A stretch of DNA of 64,000 bases from Isoetes taiwanensis (lineage: Eukaryota > Streptophyta > Lycopodiopsida > Isoetales > Isoetaceae), in NCBI GenBank assembly GCA_021234155.1, contig JAJEKV010000163.1, forward strand, positions 312,001 through 376,000, given 5' to 3'. A program made the translations under genes and the position numbers. This document shows positions 26,696 through 37,600 of this stretch, in pieces. The notes under the pieces are model-generated. The model was not told where the DNA came from. It worked only from the letters and a program-made list of their open reading frames with translations, and ran no database searches. Within the stretch, counting starts at the first letter, position 1. Every line of letters begins with the position of its first letter.

Positions 26696-29660
26696 ATGAA
26701 ATGAAATTTTATTATTACGTCTTCGAGACCGCCAGGTCTATGAGACGATTACATTGCACTCAAAATTATAAAATAAGTCATCCAGTGCGTCCTCAGAGAA
26801 CAACACACTGGGCTCCTCTACCTCAATCTCCGTCACCCTTTGTTGCTTCATCAGGACCTCTCTATGGTTAAGAATGTCCATAATACAACCTCCAATGCAT
26901 GAGCCTGCCTGTCGAAAGAAATCAACAAGCGAAATAGCACTGACCCCATGCTTGACCCGGATATCCGAATAAGCGCGACAAAAAAGCAAGACATGGGCCT
27001 CATCTTCTACTACTCCCGCATCACATAGCTGACAATGTCTAAGATCATGCGCAATGTCTGCCCATCTCCCGATCTCCACACCAAGTCGGTGTGAGCTCAA
27101 CCATATTCTTGCGATTGCATGCCTAAGTTTCGATATGGGTTCCCCGAGAGATCTGCGCTTCTTGCGAGGAGATGGATTTATGTGAGCCTTATAATACTCT
27201 TTCTTCACGGTGGCACGCTCCATGACTTACTCAAGAAACTATCTCGAACCCAACCACTAATGTCCTCTTTGTGCATCTCCAAATCAGTATGTTCATCCCC
27301 CACTTCATAAGCCATCGTCTATATCCGCATACTAGCCTTTACTTACGGTTTCCTCTAAAGCAAGTCTAGGCAAGCTATTATTCGGCATATCATATAGGAC
27401 TTTGCACATATAGCTGATGAGGGGTGCGCAAAGAGCCTCAGCTTCGAAAGTGGCATCATTCCACTTTCAACTAGCATCATGTCATATGGTGTTTGCATCT
27501 TTGTGCCCAACTCAGGTATGAAAAAAATTTCTTCGTATCTTTTCCACTTTTTGCCGCCTATCATTAGCAAGGCACGGTCCCCGGACTTCACAGCCATATA
27601 GCACAACCGTCTGGACAAGCACCTTGTAGAGCATACGCTTCATCTCAAAATTCCATATCTCTGCATTCACACACTTCCTTTGCATAGCATACAACGCTTT
27701 TAGACCCGCATTCACCCTATGTTCCACTGCTTGATTCCAATTAGGACTCTTATCTACGGTTAGACCCAAATATTTGTAATTCTCTACCACTTCCACTTGC
27801 CTATCCTTATAGTAGAATCGAACATGTTCCGTCTTTTTTGCCCCAAACACCACTGCCTTGGTCTTATCTAGATTCACCCGCATGCCCTTATCCTCGCAGA
27901 ATGCTTCAAGCACATCCAAATGCTTTTGCATCCCTTGTATGCTCCGGGACAGCAATACTACATCATCAGCATATAATAGAAGCATGAATACATACTCTCT
28001 CAGAGCGGTACCATCTCCCCCATGTGCTCGTACCCACCCTTCAAGTTGGTCTATGAATAAGCCGAAAAGAGTAGGTGACAGTGGACATCCTTGCTTTACT
28101 CCCATATTGCTTTCTACCATCTCATACATAACTCCACAAAGGGGAATGACAGCTGCACTAGAACCTTGCCATAAAGCACACCTACCGCATGTCTGAGCTC
28201 AATCGGGATGTTCAGGTCTACCATTCTCTGCCACAAATTCCGCCTATTAACCATGTCGAAAGCTTTGCTAAAGTCTCATACAGTGGTTTCTTCTTGCCGA
28301 CTACTGAGTCCATCATAGCACGGAGAGTAACCAAGTGGTCAATTGTGGACTTTTTGGGTCTAAAGCCCGCTTGTCCAATGGCTCTAGCATTGTTATCCTC
28401 TGCCCAAGCACTTATCTTGCGCTCAAGGATAGAAGCGAATAATTTTGCATATAGACTGCCAACCATAATAGTCGCGGTAGTTACTCTGATTGGATACTTC
28501 CCTGATTTATGTAGCGGTACCACCCTATTCACCTGCCAGGATGTTGGAAAGCCATCTCTCAGTGCCATATTAAACATATCTACCAGCTTAATTGCTACTT
28601 CTTCTCCTGCCCATTTAAGCATTTCAGCCATAAGACCACAAGCGTCTGTAGCTTTGCCATTGGCAAGCCTTTTAAGCCCATCTTGCACATCAGCTAGAGT
28701 GAAAGCAAGTGTATCTGATATAGCATATGTGTCTTCATTTGCCTCCATCATAGCTTCTGCCTCAGGAACATTATACAACTTACGTACATGTGCCATAGGT
28801 GCCTCTACATGTAATCCATCCGTTCTATATTTCATGGGTTTGAGTCTTCTCCAGAACTTCTTCGGATCTACCAAAGAATTCCTCCATCATTTTCTTATGT
28901 TTCTTGTATAGGTATGCCTTCTTTTTATTTTTAATCAGCCTAATGTATATCCTCCATTCACATGCTTTCTCCGCCCCTTCACCGCTCTAAATTTTGCCCT
29001 CTCGATGTTTTTGCTTGCGCGATCGAACCAGCTATTGCAAGGCAGCCCCATCCTTTGACGATATGATACAAAGCAACTATCCACGATTGCAACAAAATCT
29101 CTGGACAATGCATCACTTTTTCCTTGTAATGTGTCGGGCCATACAATAGAAGTCACTGCTCTGCTCACATATATCACCATATTTTATCCGCTTTGGTCGT
29201 ATTTCAAATATATTAAATGCGCTTTTATGTATGGCTTCACCCTTACAGCTCCATTGCACCTTAATCTTTATAGAGATGGGCACATGATCTGAATTTTCAT
29301 TTTCATCTCCAATTGACATACCAACAAGCTGTTCGGCAAAAGAGGGTTTGGCAATGACATAATCTACCACACTGGCATTTCTGCAGGTACGTTTGCCTGA
29401 TCCTGGGTATCTAGCAGTGCCATTAAAGATCACCATCTCAAAGCCACTACACAAATGTAGCACATGACGCCCCTGCGGTGTTGGCCATTTCACACCATCA
29501 TCTGATAACCTGTTCCAACCTGATTTTTTTAGTTCGTCATTATCCATCATCTCCAACCACTCTGTTTCTCCATCCGGACTAACCATAGCTGCCTGTTGGT
29601 TTCCCGTTCGGCCATTAAAATCCCCTAACAATACTACTTCCCCTGTCATGCTCAGTGTTA
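26696..29660 (-). mobile_element. LINE-C: most complete L1-like element of the cluster
   Basis: Read on minus from 29660. Endonuclease C-terminal two thirds (29113-29649): VVLLGDFNGRTG, WPTPQGRHVLHLC, VVDYVIAKPSF, SDHVPISI (the conserved SDHxP histidine). Linker with SWFDRASKNIERAKFRA. RT (28218-28874 then 27512-28129): PKKFWRRLKPMKY, NGKATDACGLMAEMLKW, ARAIGQAGFRPKKSTIDHL, then GVKQGCPLSPTLFGLFIDQLEG and FMLLLYADDVVLL (YADD at 27962-27973), NYKYLGLTVDKSPNW, VVLYGCEV. C-terminal zinc region (26738-27223): VEIGRWADIAHDLRHCQLC, EDEAHVLLFC. The 3' end has the hairpin at 26718-26747 and a TTTCA tail. The N-terminal endonuclease residues are absent, so it is 5'-truncated. A few frame changes separate the ORFs. 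Confidence 0.9.
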
Positions 29661-29676
29661 GTATATCATGCTCAGT

Positions 29677-29705
29677 GAGAGAGGGAGGGAGGGAGGGAGG
29701 GAGAG
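29677..29705. repeat. (GA)n(GGGA)n microsatellite abutting a LINE 3' end
   Basis: GAGAGAGGGAGGGAGGGAGGGAGGGAGA-type tract (28-29 bp). It lies between the 5' side of LINE-C and the 3' tail of LINE-D. Just left of it, catgctcagtg occurs twice, 21 bp apart (29648 and 29669). Confidence 0.9.
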
Positions 29706-29870
29706 ATGAAATGAAATGAAATCTTGATTATTACGTCTGTGAGACCATTAGGTCTAGAAGACATTCAAAACGTACACTCAACATCATAAACTAAATCACC
29801 TAATATGTCTTCAGGCAAGAACATATTAGTGCTCTCTTCTTCAATATCTGGCTTTCTTACCTAATCATAC
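29706..29870 (-). mobile_element. LINE-D: short 3' end of an L1-like element
   Basis: Begins with the family tail (GATGAAATGAAATGAAAT on +), then ttattacgtct and the 30-nt hairpin at 29734-29763, then cataaactaaatcacctaatatgtcttcaggcaagaac, matching the corresponding stretch of LINE-C (aaaataagtcatccagtgcgtcctcagagaac). Only about 165 bp can be followed, so it is a heavily 5'-truncated copy. Confidence 0.8.
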
Positions 29871-30439
29871 ATATCTAACTTACAGTTAGGGTTTCTTGAT
29901 TGGGGTTCAAGATGTTGAATAAGGGTTCTCGGATGGCTCTACTCTAGATACGAAATACTAACTCATCTGGAGTGCTAACTTCCAGTTGAACTACTAAGAA
30001 CACTACTCCAACTACCTGCTCCCGAAGCACTCGGTCCTATTACTGGCGTCTCCACGATCCCCGCAGCGGTCGAAGTAGCGCTCACTCCAAGATCGTGCAC
30101 ACACTCTGGGGGCTGTTGCACTAGGCTATGCCACAACGAACGATGCACGAAATGGAGTTTCGAGTGCGAGGAAGGTTCCCAGGGTGTTGGGCCAGGAAAA
30201 GAGGTCTAGGGTTAGGGTTTAGGTTAATATAGGTTAGGGTCCACATGGGATGACACGTGGCTCCACGTGGCTCCAATGGGACATGGCCATGTGGCGGTTG
30301 CCCAATAGGATAAGGCCATGCGGAAAATGGGCCTTATCCTAAGGTTATCTAAGTTATATACTTAACTTAGATATGCACCGATGCCACTTCCTAAGGTATA
30401 TAAGGCTACGAAGTAGACTTGTATAGTGATGGAACCAAA
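29871..30439. other. Unassigned, possibly repeat-derived
   Basis: No coding content recognised. 30200-30240 carries the telomere-like phrase agggttagggtttagg once, and 30250-30300 repeats acgtggctcc in close succession. A TATATAAGGC box (30398-30407) and the general layout resemble a solo LTR, but no paired copy or TG...CA ends could be fixed. Confidence 0.35.
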
Positions 30440-31350
30440 AATGTACGTATTTATAGCGTATATTTCCCTGGAACATCACACCTTTCCTGAACATACCTCG
30501 TGCAAGTATGCGTAAAGTCATCGTCAAGATATTTGGTGAGTGATGGATTTTTGTAAGGAGAGCAGACCACTCGGTCTATGGCAAAAATCAAATATGGTTT
30601 GTAGAAGATATCACAAAGATTCTTGGTATATCTCCAGCTAAACATGGTATCATCCATCATCCTTTTGCCAATGTCACCAAGAACTGCATTCATAACTGCA
30701 TTGATAATCTTGGGAAGATAAATTTTGTCTAGGATTTTAGACAGGAATGTGCTATGAATAATTTTCTTTTTGTCTTTCTTTCCAATAAATCTTATGTGCC
30801 CTCGTCCAAGATAGTCCTTGCTAATGTGGGTTTTAATCCGTAAAAAATCAGCACCTTAATTATGTGACCATCTCGACTGGTACCAACTAGTGATAGGTCA
30901 TAGAGTATTTGCCATTTGAATGGCATTTTGATGTTATATGGCCAAATTGACCAGTGAGGTACTTGCCCTCTTTGTTTTAGACCAGATGTCTAGTGTACCT
31001 TTTGGGTTTTTCCCACACACATTGCATATTTGAACATGTGCATACCTTTTAGAAGTTAAGGGTTTGTCCGGGATCAACAGTTCCTTTTTTGCACGTACTT
31101 GTTGCACCTTTTGTGACTGAATGTCCAGTTGGATCTGGGGTGTTGAGGCCTTCCATAGACCCACTTTTAGTGCCTTTGATTTCACTCTTGCTAGGTGCCA
31201 ACATGATACGAAGTGGCTGAGTCATCTTTCTTGAGCTGTTCCCAATGCTGGCATTAGAATTTTTAGTCATTATGCTATAGGCGCTGTAGATACCTTTGGT
31301 GTCTTCATAAAGGAGACTCTCTTGATGGTTTTTTCGCATACTTGCTTTTG
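30440..31350 (-). other. Coding-like minus-strand remnant, unidentified
   Basis: Three consecutive minus-strand frames (31049-31339, 30934-31185, 30451-30693) look like one degraded protein: a Ser/Lys-rich part, then SKRYAHVQICNVCGKNPKG with a CxxC pair, then a mixed segment ending VQERCDVPGKYTL. They lie downstream, in the same orientation, of the MULE transposase remnant and could be its C-terminal tail or another transposon protein. I do not recognise the family. Confidence 0.4.
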
Positions 31351-31889
31351 GGGTTACATATCATGAAATCTGCCCATGGATTTGCTGCCTAGTAATGCAG
31401 TTTGATTTAATTCATTTGTATCCAGAACCTTGGATAGTTAACATTCCATTATCTGTTATTTCAACTCTTTTCCAACCATTCTCAGGATGTTTTTGAATGT
31501 AACATCAATGCATATGCTAGAGTTACTCTAGCAATTTCCATGACTTAAACTCTTTTCATGTCCCTTAGTAAGTTGTGCCTACCGAAAGTCAACTCTAAAC
31601 AATTCAGATAACTTGAATGTTTATCTTTGGTACTTTATATCTAAGCCAATATCTTCTTATACAAGCATATCATTATGCTTACCCTTTAAACCTTGTCAGG
31701 TAACATTGCACTCGTCTTGCACGAATATCATACTATCTTTCTATATGGCATAAATCCGAACATCGCGGTTGACATCTTTACTATCATCACTAATGTAATA
31801 TTTCATACTACTTAATCTCTCCAACATTCACGACCGCTACTTTGTTATTATGACATATAGTAACATGCGTAGGCCATTCCTAAATCTAC

Positions 31890-33260
31890 AATCATATGCG
31901 ATTGTTTGACATAGCCACATAGTCATGTTCATCGTTGCAGGCCATATCATAGGATCCCACACACCCACAAGTGTCGTACATGTGTTTTAAACAGAGAAAG
32001 TTACCAATAACGTCTAGTATGACCTGTTGTACCAGACTTGGTGATCTAGTGTGTAGTATCAATAAATATAGTGGGAAAAATGGAAACAATTTAACAACAA
32101 CACCACAACAACATTGGGGTTGTGTGAACTTTTTAGGGATACATGTGGAACCTTATATGCTATGCACAAATGAGGAATCTATGGTTTATAAAAAAGGGGA
32201 AAAAGCAAATAGATGGATTACGATAAGTCTACTCAGTTGGTCCTCCTTCCCCTAAGTTGACTTGGATATACTCAAATGCCTCTTCAATGCATAGTGATAG
32301 GCCTCAATAGCTCCATTGGTCTTTTGATTAGAATGATGATATATTATAAATGCCTACACCCATTGACAAATATTTTTGGTCCGTACCTTGCACATGTAGG
32401 CCTTTAGCTTTGAAAACAACTTAGCATACTTAGTTTGAAATTATTTAACTTCTTTGTCGCCTCAAACCTACATGCTACCATGCAGACGTCGTCGTACTCA
32501 TTGTCCCTGAGCTTACCTGCTCCAACACTAGCTGAATCCCTGAGTTCATCACCAAGAGGGACGTCTCGAGGAGCATCACGTATCCCATATATAATTGCAC
32601 CTAATTCTTTGAACATCTGGTTGCTAATCTCTTTGTTCTTCACATTCATTTGTAGCCACTTTAACCAAGCTCTTCTAATGTGCCAAATACAAATCTGGAC
32701 ATGAACGTTAGGGAATACCTGCAGATTTTAGCATGACCATCATATGCTCGAAAGCACGAGGGATGCCAATCTGGATTCACCCTGACTCAATGCTTGAAAC
32801 TACTGAGTTATTGCTCGTTCTTTTGGCTGTTTGTGATTACTCATGCTACGTGCATACTTTCGCCGTTTCCATCGAATGCAATGAGAGTGAAAAGGTAGTA
32901 CCTGGCAATATAAACCTAGCTTCTTAGGTAAATCTAGGCAAGCTATCCTTAATGGAATGAAGACAAAACAATTTTGTACCTTTTATCCTTTGTTTTGAAC
33001 GTAGAATCCATGCATATGGCTCTATCTTTGTCAAATCGAATCAAGGCATCTCTTTGGGTAGGAGCCATTACACCTAGTTAGAATATGGATGGTGGTTTTT
33101 CTCTGTCTATCTGGTGAAAGTGGTCCTTCCCGAACTAATGTGGGAGTTTGTTGAGTGTTTCTGAGGGACGTATGTGCAACAATACCTATTCCAAGAGTTA
33201 TGTCTTGATTCAAGTAATGGCTGCCTTTGATCCTCAGTCTACATATCCTAATAGACAACA
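31890..33260 (-). pseudogene. MULE-type transposase remnant
   Basis: MULE transposases are DDE enzymes of Mutator-like DNA transposons. On minus, from 33260: PKRCLDS and FDKDRAICMDSTFKTKDKRY (first catalytic Asp block, about 33005-33060), LFTLIAFDGNGESMHVA (about 32850-32900), VNPDWHPSCFRAYDGHAKI (about 32730-32790), then VQICIWHIRRAWLKWL directly followed by QMNVKNKEISNQMFKELGA (32580-32700). The WH...AW block is diagnostic for MULE and related transposases. Further on, IEAYHYALKRHLS (about 32290) matches the post-DDE region, and GNFLCLKHMYDTC (31970-32010) may be a decayed SWIM finger. Frameshifts and stops separate all blocks. Terminal inverted repeats were not found by eye. Confidence 0.75.
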
Positions 33261-34470
33261 TGCATAGAAAGGAATATGGTTAGAGGAGAATCACAGAGGT
33301 CGAACGATAGCGTCCTCCATTGAGGAACACAAGCTCTTGTTGATGAGAATCAATCAATTGTTTGGGATTCGTCAGTTGAGATAAGCCATCGGATGGGGAT
33401 TCATTTTTGGCCACGATGGAACTAGGAGCACATCCTAAAGTACAATACCATCGTATACCTCATGGGGCAGATTACTTTGTGCATCGAATTTTAGAGGACA
33501 GAATGCCGCTGGGATTGCCCTTGCACCCCCTCCAACACCTCTCACCGGAATCATCCAGAATGCGATCCCGTCGTCATGCATTGCTAGGCTCATCGCAGGC
33601 TCCAGAAATGCATCACGCGACTAGAAGCATTGAGGGATCCTGGAGTGAGGGTTTTTAGACCTTAGACCCTTACCTCCGGGATCGAGCTTCGGGAGGATCC
33701 TGGGGGATGTATTGTCGAGGATTCCGGCACTAGGTATAACAGAGTGACAACGTACTCTGGGATGACCCATGTGGCGTTCTCGGTGTCCGGTTCGGTTGTG
33801 GGGATCCTAACCCTTCAGATCACGTTAAGAATCTGGGAGCATGGCGACACGCCGATCTCCTAAATTAGGGATCGCCAACGATGCATTCCTGGCTGCCGGA
33901 AATAACTTTTGTGGATCCTAAGATCCCGTATCACATCGAGTATCTGTTTTTCTTTTTGTTTTTTGTTTTTTGTTTTTTTTTTTTGGGGAGGGGGGGATAA
34001 ACTATTTTTTACGGCCGCGATTTATTGTGACGTGATGACAGAGATTTACTGATCCACCTAACACAAATCAAGTATGGTATAATGTCAGATTCACATGAGC
34101 TCCTAATATAGCAGTATCCAGGGATTTCCCTTTTAGTTGCTGCAATTTCGCTGATGGCTGTACGTAGGACTACTAAAAATTTGCAGTGCTGCTATGAAGG
34201 ATGTCACGCTCTATTGCAGCCAGTGTTTTTTGCTTTTTATGCATGTGAATAGAGCAGAGCATAACAGAGGCCCCCGATAATGGGCACTATAGGGGACAAA
34301 CAAGGGATCAAGTCCCGAACACAAGTCTTTTTTGCTTCGAGATATACAAATCTAGCGCAAAACTATCTGGATCTGCCATGAAAGAAGGGTTTGCTCCTTT
34401 GGGCAACCCAAAAATCCAAGAAAACAAAAATAAACCCCCCTCATAATGAATTTCACACAAAAAGTAAAAA
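33261..34470. other. Unassigned stretch before the tRNA gene
   Basis: The 33407-33658 (+) frame has no known motif. 33640-33930 is relatively GC-rich with repeated gggatc and ggatcctgg phrases. 33950-33995 is a T-rich run followed by GGGGAGGGGGGG. No gene recognised. Confidence 0.35.
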
Positions 34471-34543
34471 CACTCCTGGTGGGACTCGAACCCACAATCG
34501 CCTGATTAGAAGTCAGACGCCTTATCCGTTAGGCCACAGGAGC
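34471..34543 (-). tRNA. tRNA-Arg (anticodon UCU)
   Basis: The minus strand folds into a standard 73-nt cloverleaf without intron. Acceptor stem is GCTCCTG with CAGGAGT (G1-U72 wobble), discriminator G at 34471. The anticodon loop holds TCT at 34508-34510 (positions 34-36), read as tRNA-Arg for AGA/AGG. The T arm is GTGGG-TTCGAGT-CCCAC. The internal Pol III A box (TGGCCTAACGG) and B box (GGTTCGAGTCC) are intact, and a T5 terminator follows immediately (34466-34470 on minus). It sits head-to-head with the OTU gene, whose ATG is 84 bp away. Confidence 0.97.
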
Positions 34544-34627
34544 TAGTATGAAGTTTTATGTTTTTGATAATTAAATTATTTCAAAAACAGGAATACTCAA
34601 TATAAGACACCACCTTAAGACCAGGCA

Positions 34628-37600
34628 ATGCGAAGAATGGGGTGGACGGAGCTCCACAATGGAGGTGCCCAATTTGAGCTTGTGGAGAAGGGCACAGGAG
34701 TTAGAATGGACCCTCCGTTTTCGACACTTGCTTATGCTCATATTGCTTTTGGCGCAACTAAACAACAACCTTTGTTCTTTGCCAGAATGGGTTCTGCCAG
34801 GTATTAGCCGATGACTTCTGTTAAATATTCAATATAGTTGACATGAGGTGCAGACAGCCTACTCCTCCGGCAGTCAAAAAAGTTGAACACCATACGGTGC
34901 ACAAGGTTATGGGGGATGGTCGTTGCATGTTCCGAGCACTAGTAAGATGCCATAACATCCAAATCACTTCTACATGAACATTATTTGACATTTTGTCCCC
35001 TAAGGTGCTGGGTATGGCTACAAATAGAGGCATGCAGTTACTTCCAAGTGAAGAGGAAAACGAGGCTGGTGCTTATCTTTCATTCCTTTAGTTGATGTAC
35101 TTTCCATTTCTCGGAGGGCTTACGATTTTCTTGTTTTGTGGGCTAGATCAACTGCGTCATGCAGTGAGAGACGTCCTTTGTGGAAATGAAAGCAAACGTC
35201 GGGATTATGAAGAAGCCTTAATTGCAGTTACAGTTGATGAATCCTTGAAAAGGCAAGTATAGATCCTTATTTCTGTCTAATATCCTTTAGGGATGTCATG
35301 AGGGATTGAGAAGGAATCAACATTTTGCACGGGCTCTACTTGAATTGAGGCAGATGGTAACACTGTGTAAGTGGATGACTTAAATGAAAACCAATGGTTT
35401 TGGTATGTTCCTTCCATATGACAGATACTGTAAACGCATATCAGATCCAACTTTTTGGGGAGGTGAAGCAGAGTTATTGGTAAGCCTTTACAGACTTTAT
35501 GCCTCATTCATGAACACCCAATGCTTCACTCTGATTTTTTATTTTTTGTTTCCTACTCGCAGGTATTGTCGAGGATGTGCAAGCAACCTATAGTAGTATA
35601 TATACGGGAATCTGAGGTACAATAAATTCGATCATTACTGACTTTGCAAGTCAAGATTTTCAGCATAAGACTACTCATGTGGCAAGAAAGAACGCTTTCA
35701 CTTCCATTAAAGACTGTTAGTGTTTATTTAGATACGTTAGTTCTTCATCATCCAGTAACATCAATTCCATCCATTTTAACTCTGCCTAAAAGTTATCTGG
35801 AATAATGATTTCAATGATTTCTTGAGTTCTATTAATGCTTTATGGAAATCCACAAAGCAGCAAAAACTTTCTTATTTTTTAGCCCTTGCCTCGTTGATGA
35901 TGGCTCTGGCTGTGCTTGCCTGAAGATGTCACTATAAGACAAGTGAAATCTAAAGTGACAGTAAAAGATGGTCTCTACCAATTGGGACTGCAAGCCTGGC
36001 ATCGATGTTAAGAGACAAGAAGGGCATGGTTTCTGTAGGAAGGTTGATCTTGTTTTTCTATCTGGCCAGTAACTGAAAGTGGTGACATATTTCCCACTTT
36101 TGTAAGGAGCACATGTGTGTGAATTCATTAACTGAAGGTGGCCTGGAGAGATCTCTCCATCAGCTGAAGACCTTTCTGTTTGAGTTCCCTGGGGTGAATG
36201 CTTGGCCGGGCAATGTCGATCATGGCATTAGTGAACTTCACCACCTGTCCTATCCTAATTTCATATTGTGATTTTCATTTGTACCTATTACATCAGGAGG
36301 CCTTTTCAGTCAATTATAATGGCTAACAATCCCATAGATCCTATCTGTTCTTAATGATCCCATCTCAGATAATGATCTGACCTGATCTCTATAAACAGGA
36401 GCATAGTCTGACCTTGGAGTAATTTCCAGCACCTAATTCCTTTAAAGCCATGTTTCTGAGCAGATCCGAGGTATAATGAAGTTCAACTATTTTAACATTG
36501 TGAGCTTTCTCACAACTCCGGCATGATAAGCATTGAGAAATAGGTTTGTATCAATTTACTTAGATAACTCCTTCCTCCTGGTCAGAAGGATTGGATTGGA
36601 TATTCTGAATTTACACTCATTTGATTGGTTTATATCCCACAAGGCCAAAAGTATTCAGTTCTCTTTACACGGATGTAACTTTATAGAGACTTGGGGTAGG
36701 ATGAGCTTTGGAAGCATGGAAGCGGATTGAAAATATCCAGAAAAAATTTCTTAGGACTGAGTTAGTTGCTAAATTGCAGCAGACGTTTATATACAACATG
36801 TGCTTAAAGTGCAAAATAATGAAGTCCTTGTCTTGAAAAAATAAAACATGTTATTGGATGATATGGGAATAGATAAATCTGGAATACGAGAACAGATCCA
36901 AACTAATGCGCCGTTGATCATGGGGCTGATCATGGGGCAAAGATGAGGTTCTATAGGGAAATCAGTAAACCAGTTAATTAAGAAGCACCAATTTAGTAGA
37001 TAAATCTTTGCTCAAGAGACATTCCATGAGTAGGCTTAGAGTCACCTTGGAGTTGATTTGGTAGATGGGGAAATTTCCCCGGTTGTCGACATACTTGCAA
37101 GGTGGATGAATGGGTCAAAATTTGAAGATGAAGCACATCTTATTCTGCAATGACTAGGATATCAGGATCTGACGGCTCGGTACAATATCAGGGTACAAAC
37201 GTTATTTCTTTGCACTTGAATCTGGCATGTATGGTAACAACTTGATTGAATTTTGCGAAAAATAAGAGACGTTTCTAAAAAGCTTTACACATCTTTTGGA
37301 CAATGGAAGATGAGAGACACATAGGAATGATGGTGTTTTGGCTAATGATGCCCAAATTGAGGGTGCATTAGGCACATAGGAAATTTTGAGTTTTATATGT
37401 AATATCGATCGTCTTCTAGACCTGATGGTCTCATAGATGAAATAAATAGATATTTCTGGTATTGCTAATTACTTTATGTTGCTTTTTCACAATGTCCACC
37501 TACTTGCTTGGTTCCTGATGGTGATTTTAGATCATTTCTTATTTTTACTTTAGTTCATTAGCCTCTGCAATACATTAGGAAGGGAGCTTATAATTAGGGA

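Noticed and set aside
30205-30225. Telomere-like repeat (agggttaggg)
   Set aside because: Only a single partial occurrence, not an array.
35617-35640. OTU gene as a truncated pseudogene ending after exon 6
   Set aside because: The missing C-terminal exon with the catalytic His is found in phase at 45655-45801.
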